In this document: positions 49,701 to 62,300 of the stretch, one piece after another | Numbering within the stretch: the first letter of the stretch is position 1 | Layout of the letters: each line of letters opens with the position of its first letter | NCBI RefSeq assembly: GCF_040115645.1 | Contig: NC_089556.1 | Location: 1,054,001 to 1,118,000 of the forward strand | DNA: 64,000 nucleotides | From: Euwallacea fornicatus | Lineage: Eukaryota > Arthropoda > Insecta > Coleoptera > Curculionidae | Direction: 5' to 3' | Position numbers and translations under genes: made by a program | The notes under the pieces: model-generated | The model's input: only the letters and a program-made list of their open reading frames with translations | Databases searched by the model: none | What the model was told of the DNA's origin: nothing

Positions 49701-52700
49701 TGTAAAAATCCCTATTATGTCGTTGCAGGTCCTTTGTAAATGTAAATAACGACGAAAATAGAGGAGTATGGTAGTGACGCGCCTCCCGTGCATGCCCTTC
49801 GATAGTCATTAGCACTGGGAAGTCCCGCTGGGCCAAGACCGCATTGCGATGACACGTCCTTTTGACATGATGACGTGTTGTTACTTGATGATTTGAAGCT
49901 TACAATAGTTACGAGTACGTCAAAATGTTGCAATTGCAATAAGAAGTCTTGAGGTGTTGGTTGCAAAGCGCATCACCCTATAGGCAAAATAGAGGAATGC
50001 TGTTCAGCCATATTCGTGTAATTTTGTCCCCGGTCGAGCTTAATTGGCATTAATACACACATGACAACTGAGAAAGCATTAACCTATAGGGATTCTCAAA
50101 TCCGATTCTCACCGCTGGGATCTCGGAAGCTAGGAGGAGATGCGAACCAGTTTAAGCGGAGGCAAAGCTATGTAATTTAGCGCTTGAGCAAACGTCTTTT
50201 TCAAAATTTGAATTTTCCCACTGCTTCCATAGATATCTGAAAAAGACTAAAAATTTGAGATTTTGTTTTTGGTTTTCTAACTAGTAACCTCGAACTTCTT
50301 CGCATCTTCTCTTGTTTCTCTCTCTGTTTCCGAGATCCCGATGGTGAGGGCCGAAGTTGGAGTACCCTGTGTGTATGTACATAATCAACATACGTAGCTA
50401 TTGAGCGTGAATTAATCATGCTCTGCACTGGGAACGGCTTCATCTGACCATAGTTACAAAAATGTCGAGGGCACCACATGCGAAGTCGCTACGCGCTCAT
50501 TACATAAATTAAATTAACTGGTGTAGGCAGGACCATTCAGGAGAACATTCTTTATAAAGAATTAAAAGAAGCTCTCATGTCTCAATATGGTTTTAGCAAT
50601 CTTGCCTGGTATTTACAATATTTCTACGAACTCGATCTTCGTAAATCTTAAGGTGTTCAATAGGAAATAGACATTTAACACGTCCTTAATATTTGAGAAT
50701 TAATACGTGAGAATTTCTTAGGATTAACAGGGATAAATTAACTCAGGATAAAAATAGCTTCATGTCTTTTTTAGATAACTTTTTTAGAAAACTGTAAGAG
50801 ACAATTTTGTCCGAATACAAAAGCTTTATGGTTTAAACTGGCAATTAACATCAAGGCTAATTTGAATATTACATGAGCTTGCTGGGAGTATCTCGCTTCA
50901 TGTTACTAATTCGTAGTCACACAAACGTAATTTGTTCGCAAGTGTATTTTTAGATGAAAATGCAATAACGACCATAAATTAGCGATACGAAACTGGACAA
51001 TCCCGGCCCCGAACAAATCATGCCGTGTGTGATACAAAAACAAACTAAAATTGTCATTACGTAAAAATCTAACACTCGGTGTGTAGGTCGAAGATAAAAT
51101 AATTAAATTCTCATTGATAAACCACGAAGTCTATAATGTTTTACATTTTATTCCAGTTTCCGAAGAGATACCGTATCATCTGTTGGGCGGGCCACCCTGT
51201 ATATGTTACATAGCTGTTCGCAGAACTTTCAGTGGTCTTTCACTACTGCTACCTGTCGACAAGGAGAGGAAAAGAGAAGTAAAAGCAAGTTATGAAGGGA
51301 TGATTCGCTCACAATCGTTGCAAATAATACTGCGAATTTACTCTTCCCCGATCTGGATAATGGACATAGACGAATGAGAGACACATATTGAGAGGGGGAG
51401 TGTATATAAAAAATTGGGAGGGGGGTGCTCAAACGTTCCAAGCTTTAAGACCTTAGTTAAGCACATACTTGCGAAACTTTAGACTCTGTGGAACCCTGCT
51501 CATGATGACTGGAAGTGTCTGCCACTGCGCAGACTCCCCGAACCAAGACTGAAAGGAAAATCCTGGTTATCTCGCTCTTCATCAGAATGAAGAGCGGGGA
51601 ATTTCCGTGATGGATTTTACGAATTGCATCGTTATAATGTCCCTGATAACTCGTAAATTTCAAGGGTGCATTGAGATGCCCGAAAGATGAATCAATAACG
51701 AGATAGTTCGATGGGATCTAAAATATAGATTGGTGACCATTATTGGGCTCGGCCCTTTCAGAAAATTAAATTCTTGCATCTGACAATCCGAAATAAATCC
51801 GTCACTCGAAAACGCATCGGACGAGGGCCTGACGTGCGAGTTTTCCGCTATTGAAAAGGGTTCTTTTTGGCAGGTGCATCATCGGCCTCGAGATCGAAGT
51901 GCATTAGTGGCTGAATACCGGCCAATGAAGCCATTATTGACCACCGGAGAGTGGTTTTTTTCTGCCGATCATTGTTTGCGACCGGCCCCGCAACCGTCGG
52001 ATTGATTGAAATATATCAACTTGGAAAATACGACTGCTTATCACAATAAATCACTATTGATATCTGTCCGGAATATTTTTTACCTTTCGCTTTTCTTGTC
52101 GAAAATGATTTATTTCGAGACTCGGAGGACCATTGTGGACCGGCGGATCGCTTAATGCATTAGACACTTCAATTAATCCATTAATACCCAAGTTGTATTT
52201 CCGAAATTTTATTTGCCATCAAGATTTTGTTCCTGCTGCTGATAAATTTGCTTGCATTCAAAATAAATTGGAATGTGTCAGTCATTTGAGTAGTTCGGTG
52301 ATAATCAATTTGTCGAATTAAATTCAAAGTGATAAAGCTGGATCCAGCGAGACCGACTGAATTATTGCGTGTGTAATGAGGGTTCAAATATCTGCCTTCC
52401 AGTTCCATAAAGGATCAAGGACGTCTATGAACTATGGTTAACTAACCCGAAGCATCAAAAGGGTCTCGTTTTTTCACGAGTACCATTAAACTGCCCCGGA
52501 TTAAACCGCTTAAACACCATAAGTAAACTCATTTAGCAGACAAACGTATCCAGCCGGTCTGGAGAGCCCTTGAAAAATTACCAATTGATACCCATAACGA
52601 TTTTTCTGGGTAAACACAATTAATCTTCCTCAGCATATTGCGAGCCTCGTCGTGGCTAGAGGGCACCCCAAATTAGTGATGGCACATTAATTCCATAGTC

Positions 52701-53649
52701 GGCCAAGCACTATACGAACATCATCTGCCGCTTGTACGTGGTACGCGACAACCCTGTATAATACAACTGCACAGGGGCGGAGATGAAATCCTTTACAGTG
52801 GAGAGGGAAGGGTACCGTTTTGTTTCTCTGGAGAGAGAAAGCATATTCTCCGTTGCTGCCGAAGTGTCCTCTTGATCATAGTGAATTTCCATTTTTTAGC
52901 CATAAAAAATGCAGCTAATCCAATTATTCCTCCTAAGGAATATATACTGTGAACGTGAGTGTAAATTATCTCTCATTGAAGTTGCACCTAAAAAACGAAC
53001 AAACTCGAATCCGTATCGGCGACAATCATAAATTCAAAGAGACCAACCAGCGTCGTGTTTCACAAAAGACGGATTAAAATCGACATTAATCCTTGCCCAA
53101 AAAAGCCCATGAATGCGCTGAAAATCTACCTAAAATAAATAGGGGACAATAGGAACTACTTGCACATTGCAAAGCGAACAAAAGTAGACAATAAACAGCT
53201 AACAATGAAGTAAAACACGCTCAATAGACACTATTAAGCCGACCAACAAACATCCAACACTTCGAAAATGAGGGAAATTCGCCTTTAGGGCCTGCGTCGG
53301 TAAGGGTCTGTTACATTGGTCGTCAATGGGCCGAAATAATTTGGATTTGTAACCAGTTACTACAAAAAGCTTAATTCGTGTGGACGTTGATAATATGTCG
53401 GAGATAAGTGAATGCGATGCTTTTGTTCGCCTGGTTGATACCCATCATTGAGATTGGACCCATACAGGAATAAGATGAGGGAAATGTAAACCCCAATGTA
53501 ATGGAGAGAAAAAGGGGTTTTGACTTTGAGGATACGAACTATTAGTAACAAACCATAGATGAAAATGCATCTGAGCTTGTTCTTTTACGAAATTTGAAAC
53601 ATTCTATTTGGGCTGGAAAGAACTTCTTCACAACAGTCCTTTGATTACA
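46719..53649. other. non-coding, few features
   Basis: Apart from the weak ORF at 46868-47149, I see isolated element ends at 50365 (ACCCTGTGTG), 51193 (CACCCTGTATATG) and 52752 (ACCCTGTATAAT), and a small hairpin at 51571-51599 built on CGCTCTTCAT/ATGAAGAGCG. None of these ends could be paired. No coding segment is supported. Confidence 0.6.
46868..47149 (+). other. unassigned ORF, faint gag/SAP-like look
   Basis: A 93-codon plus-strand ORF includes ISKPELTYILSEFQFQSRNT, then RDEFVSRYEETES. The spacing of hydrophobic residues with a T-R-D-E-F-V-S-R-Y end recalls SAP-like helices in the gag of some insect retroelements. The resemblance is weak. It begins 150 bases after the foldback element. 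No protease or reverse transcriptase is nearby, so it is at most a fragment. Confidence 0.15.
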
Positions 53650-53890
53650 AGTTAGTACGGCGAATTCTCTCTTAGCGGACAGCTCCCAATGGCGAACATC
53701 TCGCATTATCGGACAATTTCTCTAGACCCAAATTATTGAGTGTCAGTTCGCATGTAAGAGATGTTTTGATTAGCGGATACTGTCGGACGGACACGAACAG
53801 AGGAATTAGTCTCAGTTTGCCCAAAACACCCCCATCAACGGATACGAATCTCCGATAACGGACAACCGCAGTTTCGTTCGACGGCGACGG
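53650..53890 (+). repeat. 5' terminal region of the pogo/Tigger-like element with repeated CGGACA motifs
   Basis: Just upstream of the transposase relic the sequence repeats a short theme: TCTCTTAGCGGACAG, GCATTATCGGACAATT, ATTAGCGGATACTGTCGGAC, TCCGATAACGGACAACC. Arrays like this (…AGCGGACA…) are familiar at the ends of Tigger-type elements. A matching 3' end beyond 55520 was not found, so the copy may be truncated on that side. Confidence 0.55.
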
Positions 53891-53994
53891 TTTTTCTCTG
53901 ATTGCCGCTGGGATTCCCCTGTGATTTCAAATGTTGTGTTTAGCACGTCTTAGAGTCAGTATTAGGTAAATTATGTTCTGGAAGCGGTGCAGCG

Positions 53995-55520
53995 AAAAAT
54001 GACGCTTTTTAGAAATTTTCTGACATTAAGGGAGGAAATAGAAGCCATTAACACTGCCGAGCAAGAAAATTTTAATATCCGCAAACTGGATAAAAATTGA
54101 GTTGGTACATGGAATTTTTTTGTATTTTTTTGCCTAGAATTGTGAATAAATTTTAGATTCAGTATAAGAAAAAACTCAAGCCGCAGAGATTGTGACACAA
54201 AAGGGGAGCACCCGTAGTCAGGAGGCAATTTAAATAAACAAAAAATTCTTTAAAATTGAAAGCTGATGCTGTCCAAAAGGACAAAATTGGTTTTGAATGA
54301 TTTGCTCGTGCGAGAAGCCAGAACGTTCCTATTTCAGGATCACAAATAAAAGCTAAGGCCAAAAAGGTAGCTAAAGGTTTAGAGTGTCAGAACTTTAGTG
54401 CATCCGATGGGATGGCTAAACGAATAGAGAAAAAAGCATAAAATTAGCTTTATGTATATTTCAAGTGAGTCAGAGGACGTTAATCTGAGAGATGTTGATC
54501 GATTTTTCGAAAAATTTCCAGAAATGCTGTTGAGATACAAACTCGAAGACATCTGCAATGCAGATGAGAGTGGCCTGTCTTTCAAAGCCATACTTTGACA
54601 CGTAAAGGCGAAACTTCTGTAGGGGGCAAAATGGCAAAGGAAAGATTAACCATATTGTTTTGTGCCACTAAGGCGTGTGAAAAGAGAAGCTTTTGATCGT
54701 CGGAAAAGCTGTGCGATCAAGGCATTAAAAAATATACCACATAATAGTTTGCCTGCGACACGGAGCTCGAATAAAAAAGCCTCAATGACTAGTTCTATAA
54801 TGACTAGCTTCTAGATTTTGATGAAAATGTGAGATTTTGAAAATGAAAAATTCTGCTCTTCCTAGGTAATGCTGTTTCGCGTCCTAGAGAACTGAATTTG
54901 GACAATATTAAAATGATTTTTCTTCCCACTAATACAACATCTGGTGTCAGCCCATGAATCAAAGTATTCCACAGAATCTTAAGTTTTTCCATCGGTATCA
55001 GATTTTAGGGCACGTCCTCCCAAAAATAAATTATGTTTTCTCAGTTTTAGAACATTTCAGAAGTTGTTTATTTCATTCAAAACGCCTGGAATAAAGTAAC
55101 TTCATCACCATCAAAAACTGCTGCGCTAAAGCAAAAATTAAAAAAAATTGTTGAAGAAGGGTTAGATTTAGGGTACGATGCAGAAGGTGACCTGCCCTTG
55201 GCAACCCCAGCACGATTTTGAGGAGACTATAATGAAGTTGGTCAATCTTCTGAAAGCCAATGTGAGGGCGTTATTGATTTGGACCAAAAGCTTTCCATTG
55301 GGGAGAGATTTAGTGAAAATATAAAAATTAGACGTGATGTAAAGGAAGAGAGAAAAGTGATAATGCAGAAGAAGTCGAAGAAATATCTAATCCTAAAAAT
55401 TCCTATACTGACACCTTAAGAATTGTCGAAAGTCTCAAAAGGTTTTTAAAAGGGGATTTTGCTGCGTTTGAACATTCAAAAAATATCGAGTCACGTTTCA
55501 AAAACTGCTTTTTCCATTAA
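53995..55520 (+). pseudogene. pogo/Tigger-like (CENP-B/jerky-type) transposase relic
   Basis: Plus-strand fragments follow the family order. A start like FLTLREEIEAINTAEQENFN (psq-type HTH) is followed by FARARSQNVPISGSQIKAKA with KKVAKGLECQNFSASDGMAK (CENP-B-type HTH). The DDE domain gives RYKLEDICNADESGLSFKA, with the first Asp, then GGKMAKERLTILFCATKACE across a frame change, and NIKMIFLPTNTTSGVSP. The region expected to hold the second Asp (normally FVDNCPAH) reads LLFLGNAVSRP, so that residue is lost. A C-terminal helical region (SKTAALKQKLKKIVEEGLDL) follows. There are many stops and frame changes; it is an old, dead copy. The family name is from motifs only. Confidence 0.8.
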
Positions 55521-58500
55521 AAAAAGTAAAAAATGAAGCAGTCGAAAATATTAAAGTTAAAAAAAAATGCCTTTTTTAAATGCCTAATTATGTAAAGTAT
55601 GTATATGTACATATGTATATAAGTGGTTTTATGGTACTACTTTTTTATTTCTTAGATCTAGCTTTTAGATATGCTTGTATGTACATATGTTTGTACTATG
55701 TACTCAATACATAACTTGCTTTATTATATAACTTTTCTTATTATATTAATTTGGTTTTTAAGCGTCAAATATAGCTTTGAAAAAAATGAACGTATGTACC
55801 CAGTGGGTTTTTTTACATATTTATCGTGTTCACAACAGTCTTACAACTTGAGATTTCTCGTTAGCAGAGAAGAAAAACTTGGAACCGTCGCTGTTGCTAA
55901 TGGGAGATTTCAAAGTACCTGGGGCGCTCCTTTCTCCCTTACGTTATTATCGTGACAATGCTACAATTGTGAAATAGCTTCCAAGTGAGTATGGCATCCA
56001 AGCTCTTAGTCTCGTGGGACTCATAACTTCAAAGTATCTGACTATCATTATGCTAAAAACCATCACGTACCATCAATAACCATAAATCACTCAACTGATA
56101 CCCAATGAGATGAAGTGTACGAGACGATTAAGAACCCAGAACCTAGATGAAAAAAGAAGATTGGTGATGTGTTACAATGTTGGTTGATGAAACAGTTAGG
56201 TTGACATTGTGTTCCAGGCGCACTTTCGGGCTCTCCGGTGAGACATTGGTAGGACCTACTTTAAATATCCTTCCTAGTGAGAACGAAGGTTGTACGATGA
56301 GAGCAAGAGAGAGATAGAGAGAGAAAGAAGGAAATGGAGAGAGAAAAAGAGAGAGAGAGAGAGAGAAGTGAGGACTTCAGATTAAAGGGGCGAAGAGGTG
56401 TTCGAATAAAAGTGAAGCACGACGTCAAAGATAAGATGAAAAGCCAGTGTTATCTCAGATGATATTTGTGACTAAGAGCGGGAGGGTAGTTGCTGGAATT
56501 ATGATAGCTTTAAACACGAAACAGGCGATCTTTTTTGAATTCTTATGCCCCATGGGTATTTTTTGTGTGATATTGCAATAATGGGTGATGATGTGAGCCG
56601 AACAGTTTGATTATTAGGCGTTCTGCCCATGGCCTGCATTTGGACTTTGCAGTGAACCAGCTGCTAAGCCCTCTTTTTTTGGCGATGAGCAATAGTTCTT
56701 GATAAACTCTTCGAGTGGGATACAGTGGGTTCCTAAAAAAAAAACAATCTTTTTAGAACTTGAAAATTCAATTGAAAAACATTTGCAAAGGCATGATGGA
56801 GAAATCGTGCTACTTATCCCCTTGGCGGGGGGTCTTCTGGGACGGATGAGAAGCAGCAGCTGAGGCATCCTAAGATAAACAAAAACGGAAAAAAAAAATT
56901 CTAAGAAACAATGCTCTCAGTTCTCGGCCATCTCTCCACCACTGACTTCCGAAATGGTCAAAGTCCTTGATGTGTTCGATGAGGGCATTCAAAGAGAGAT
57001 CCGGCCGCCAGATAGATTGACGATATCACGTTCAACGTGTTAGGGACATCAGTGTACCCTGTTAGTAGGCGTAGATGATCCATTGTTATGTAATTGTCCG
57101 TTTTTTATTTGAGATGGAAACGCCTCGGATGTCAGCTATCTTCATCCGAGATGCCACCTGGCCCAGGCGGCATCTACTGGATCGCTGTCTAGCGCTTTTA
57201 AAACGAAAAATTCCTATCTAAATTGTTCCTGTGCTTGTCATTAATAATAACAAGAAAGGTCTTGTTCGTTCTCCCTTACCAAATTGCTTTATTTAGGCTT
57301 TATGCATGGGTTTTTATCTAAGATAAAAGAATAAGATTGTTGGTACAGGTTTTTTGATGTACAATTTCACGGTCTTAAAATTTTTAGTACTTAATTGACA
57401 GTACTCTGGACGAGATGGGTGGCCAACGAAGCCCGATTATAACCTATCCTTAGTAGTTTTTTTCGGCTATCCCGGCACCTACAGAACCAAAAGAAAGTTT
57501 TCTTAAAATTGGTACTGCGTCCCATGCGAAATCTACAGGAAGGGAATTTATAACACCATGTGAAGGCATTGTAGATGCTGTCTGAAAACGTATAAACAAA
57601 TGGAAATCCGAAAGTTACGATTGGGCATAAATATGAAGGCAGTGCGTGCCTCTTGAAGTCGGGATAATAAATATAACAAGCTATTGATCATCATCGCAGC
57701 GAGCAAACCGCATGGATGAGAGAAAACCACTCGCGGAGCGGTTTCCTGCATGGACGACCGAAAAAACGTCCATCAGATAATTTGAAGTGACTTTAAAGCG
57801 AACAATATGATAGACAGGTTCCTCTTTCGTTGCCGAGATATTGACTTCTCTTTACATTAGGCCTTTTAAGGCGCTACTAAAACGATTCTTCAACATAGAT
57901 ATGGTAGCGATTCTCAATGATATCTCTTTCCTTTATTCTTAAGCATTAATGTTGAATTTATTTCAGTGATTCATTTACTTTTATCTGTTAATCACAGCTT
58001 TATTCAAAGACAGTTATTAAATGAATCCACTTAAATGTAGATGGTAGGAACTGTCTTAATTGAAGCTAATCACTTACCTACTTGGGTTCTTTCGTATGTT
58101 TAACAAACCCCAGATTATATCGGGACAGAATACTTTGGCTAAATGTTTCAGAGGCTCAGTTCTAGCTCGGCTTCTTTTAAAATATTGAAAGAGCACAATG
58201 GGCTGGACACATAAGTGTATAAACTACCTGGGCAGACAGCTTGGCACCAAACCTTTCGGGTTCTGGGAAAAGAATCTATTTACGTGGGCATAACCTTTAG
58301 TTTTCATGCGTAATAGCAGCCATGCAGGTATCGTATCTGGAAGTTATATTTTATTTTTATTACCTATAAGTGGGTGGTTCTTCTAAAATCAGTCGTTTTA
58401 TTGGGTTCGAACTTTATTACTTGACATGGGTATGTGTTTTTTGATTAGGATCTTAAATCCCCATTTGGCTCCTTTGTAGAGGAGGAGCGCCAGAATTCAC

Positions 58501-59135
58501 GTGAAGCAAGATTGGCGAAATTTGGAGAGATCTATGCAGGCTTGGATGTCTCTCAGGATCTTGGCGAAATCGTGTAAATGAAATCAGTAAGGAGTCTTAA
58601 GGCAGGTGAACATTTCGAAGGACGAGACCTAACTTACTAGGTAGTTGGAAAAACATCAGCCACTCACCGTTCGCACTGCATTTTCGGATCTTGGTCGACT
58701 TTTGTCGGATCATTGCATCCAATTTTTCCTCTCCGACGTCATGCCAAGGAGTTGCTGTATTCTGTTCGGATCGCGGACTTTAGTGAGCACCTAGTCACGA
58801 GAGAGCATTGGAAGTCAGTCATTCGTTCTTCAGCTCGCTATTACCACCGACGTGACACATTATGAGCAAATGGAAAAAGAGGTCGAACCTGCAAATGAGA
58901 TGGAATTGTTAAACTGTAATCATGACCAGTCGGCATCAATAATTGGTAAATAGTGTTTCCCGATGGCAGCGAGAATCCAAAAGTGAAAATAAATTAATCG
59001 GAGGGAAAGTGAAGGCCTTGATATTCCTGACCTAGAGCAAAGCAATAAAATGAAGGAAATATTATAAACCGTCAGAAGTGAAGAATGGACTTCCTGGGGC
59101 GTCTTTGGAGCAATAGGGCGCATGACAGTGCTTAC
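55521..59135. other. non-coding, mostly featureless
   Basis: Holds the GA-rich microsatellite and A+T-rich DNA with TACATATGTATA-type words near 55605. On the minus strand an 84-codon ORF at 56614-56868 crosses a good-looking acceptor (a T11 tract then AG before GAACCC at 56734), but no coding sequence beyond it is recognisable. Confidence 0.55.
56299..56368. repeat. GA-rich microsatellite
   Basis: About 70 bases of interrupted (GA)n with AAAG and ATAG interruptions, ending in a pure run of GA units. GAGAG tracts can bind GAGA-type factors in insects, but there is no adjacent promoter to link it with. Confidence 0.9.
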
Positions 59136-59329
59136 CCGATCTTTCTGAATGAATTCATCCCCGTGTCTCTGAAACATGACGATGGGTCTTTGGTAGAAGT
59201 CTTCATGGCGTTTCATTGTAATATAATCGTCACTGTATTTTATGTCATACTTATCTAATATAAAAAATGGGCAGCAAAGGGCCGAGTGTTCTACAAGTTT
59301 TCGAATGTGTCCCATAGCTCCAGCAGCTG
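59136..59329 (-). CDS. possible exon of an unidentified gene
   Basis: The minus strand has an open stretch that looks coding and I cannot name. It starts in frame before ATG 59315 with AAAGAMGHIRKLVEH, continues KYDIKYSDDYITMKRHEDF, then YQRPIVMFQRHGDEFIQKDR. It ends at a consensus donor, GATCGG|gtaagc, with the last exon base at 59136, phase 0. A plausible acceptor (cacttcatcggcttag) ends at 59330, and the frame stays open farther upstream through GFNNHFIGL, so the 5' border is uncertain. Amino-acid use is balanced and charged, unlike the chance ORFs nearby. Partner exons were not found, so this could also be a fragment of a retroposed gene copy or of an unrecognised mobile element. Confidence 0.35.
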
Positions 59330-62300
59330 CTAAGCCGATGAAGTGATTATTAAAACCTACTGAATGATAGTGTCCGCGGGGTCAACCACTCTTAAATGTA
59401 CAACATCGTTTCAGTTATTGCAGCTGTGTCATTGCATAGCAAATTAATACCATTTTTACGTCATGTTAAAGTGCTACTACAGAAAACCTGGACGCCCTGC
59501 GGACTAATCTAAATTTAGCTGATTTCGGGAAGAAGGATGGGCAAAAACGTTTTCCTTTGAAGATGAAGAGTCATGAACGTTGCAGTCAGAGTGGGGCCTT
59601 CCCTAGGAATCCTCCCGACGTTCCCGCTTCTCTCGATGTATTTAAAATGAGTAAATGTTCATGTACGGAATATTGGTTCGTGCCACGTTTCGAAATAGCC
59701 CCAACCTCGGCGATTTTGAAGTAATGACTCTCAAACCTTAAAAAAAAAATTCCGGAGATGAATGTTGAACTCGGGAAGAATTGAAGAGAATTCGGCCGTT
59801 GTATAACAAAAGTCGATTCTGCATTGCGGTATTGTACGATTTTACAAACGTATGCTTGAAACAGATTACGTAATTATATGTATTTTCTTCATTGAAACTA
59901 CAACGCGAATTCGAACTTTCATCCACATTAGCATTTCATTAGAAACGGTCAATAGAACTATCAACGTAACAATAATTCATTCAAATCCTCCGGCGTGGTC
60001 CTTTTTACCGCAGTCGATTACATCCATTCTCTGTCAGAATTATACGGGCACTCCGGGCCTAATCTATCAAGTCGGCAATATCTTAAACGTGTTTCGAAAT
60101 AATAAATGAGACACCTTAAACATGAATGAACCATAGAAACCTACATGAATCATAAAGAAACTACGGGATTTCTTGGGAGAAAATTTTGTGCGCGACCACC
60201 TGTGACTTAGGTAAAAATTCTTCAGAAAAGGGCTTTTGGGTTGACCACTCCAGACTGCTTGTCGCCGACGAGGCCGCCTCTGCAGGGCTGGATTTAGGGT
60301 GATTGTAAAATCTAACTTGTTTGCGTTAGTTACCGCAAGTCCTCTTTTAAATGCCTCGTTAGTAACTTTAGTAACGCTTCCACAATTTCGGGTTAGAATC
60401 CAATTCTCCACCCTTTTTGTTCGCCCACGTCAGCCATGAATGCAGATTCCTTTTTAGAAACACAACACGATTTTATGGAATGGAAATTGACTTCTTGGGT
60501 GGCACATTATGTAGGTGTTCGAAACTCGTTATTTAGCCGTCCTTTGTGCTATAAAATAAAACGTAAATTGGCAAATTTCAGTTTAATTTACTGGGCAGAG
60601 TACCGACGTTGTCTTCCTATAAAGCATGAGTGAAAGCTAAATAGAACTCTTTAGATTCGGATTTGTGCACGAAGAGCCCAATTTATGCCTTCAAGCTGAC
60701 CTCTGGGCGAATTCTTTTTCGCAGGTGTGAAAACATAATTTAATACCCAATAAATTCCCGCAAAGATCTGACAAACAATGCCACATATCAAGAGTATTTT
60801 TATTTGGGATACAGAAACAATCATAAAGGATTCCGCGCAGCAGGGCGAATGCTGAAGTTTTAAATTGACCGCGGGGGGTTAATGTTGCCTTTCAAACATC
60901 AAAAAGGCGTTTACGACAACCTTCATGGGGTAAATATCTTTATAAATTATACAATCAATGTGAATATAAAACGATTTGTTTTCGACTTAATAAAAGGTAG
61001 TTAGGATGGCATCCCCTGGTATCAACTCAATGCGGTTGATTAATTGCTGGGTAGACCAATGATTTGAAACACCAAGGAAATCCCCGAGCTTTCGACCTTA
61101 ACTAAGCCGCAAAATCTACAACAATAAATCTCCAAGAGTGAAAAAATTCTCAAATAAATAAGGCTAGTTACATTTCCTTATTGTGATCTATAGATTGTAG
61201 GCACGTTTGGGTCATAAGCTGTCTATTCAAATAATTTATATTTGGCCACGGGATGCAAAATGCCCTTTCAATATTTATGGTAATGCCGCTCCATTATGGG
61301 ACCATAAAGGACTGGGATTTAAGTAGAGTAGCGTGAAAGTAGCTTTCCTATTGATTTTTTCGTTTCCTTTTTAGTCCCGTTGGTGAGCAAGAAAGGCATT
61401 GGAACGAAGCGAGTTGAATATAATTCGGCTTATTATACGGTTATACAATTATCTCCTTCGGTGGGATTTACGAAATGGTAGAGTAGGAAGGTCAAGAGGG
61501 TGCGCTAAGAATACCAACGAGCATCAAACGACTCGCTTGGGGGTACGTCAAGTGAGGTGGTCTGTGGAGGGCTATAAATCTGGGCAAACGAGGTTGGTAG
61601 CGAAGGTGCCCCTTCGCGATTTCCGACCGAACGAAGCATCTCCGAACTACAGTTTTGGGAGACTACAAAATTTGACGTTTCGGGCAGAAGCGGTGCACTG
61701 AAAGTCCTGAACTGGCGGAGGGGGGAGTGGCCGGTTGTTTGAGGTATCCGCTACCAAGTGAAAAGGTGTGAATCGGATAGCGACAAGGGACCTACGAGCA
61801 GTGCTTCGGCCAGCAGCTTTTCCCGCCCTACCACTTGATGACTAAAAAACCGTGCAGGCAAGACAGTGGAGAATCCTTTGAGATCTGCGAGACTTTTGCC
61901 TCGTAATTGAAAACCAAATTCAAGAAGATCACTAACCATTAAATGGATGCGAGAGATTTATGAAAAGAAAACGTCGCGATTTTCCACGCCCTCGAAGCGG
62001 ACTGGTCGTGATCCCACGTACCCCCCAGTTCTTTCCACCCAAGCCGCCGAAAATCTTTCTCGTTGCAACGCAAGGCCCCAACCACGACTCCGAACTCGCT
62101 ACTGAACGGGAACGGGTAATGATCTCCCGACGGCGCTGCAGCAGGAAATCACACGGCCTCTGCAGCCTGGGGCGGCTACGCTCTCTGTAATCTGAGACTA
62201 CCAAGTGACGGATCAGCTCAGAATTCTTCTCGAAAAGGCATGACACTATTACAGAATTGCAGAAACGACTTTCTATTCTACTTTAACCGAGAAAATCACG

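Noticed and set aside
56614..56868. 84-codon minus-strand ORF with a strong acceptor-like T tract
   Set aside because: The ORF crosses the putative acceptor instead of starting at it, and no frame after it resembles a known protein.
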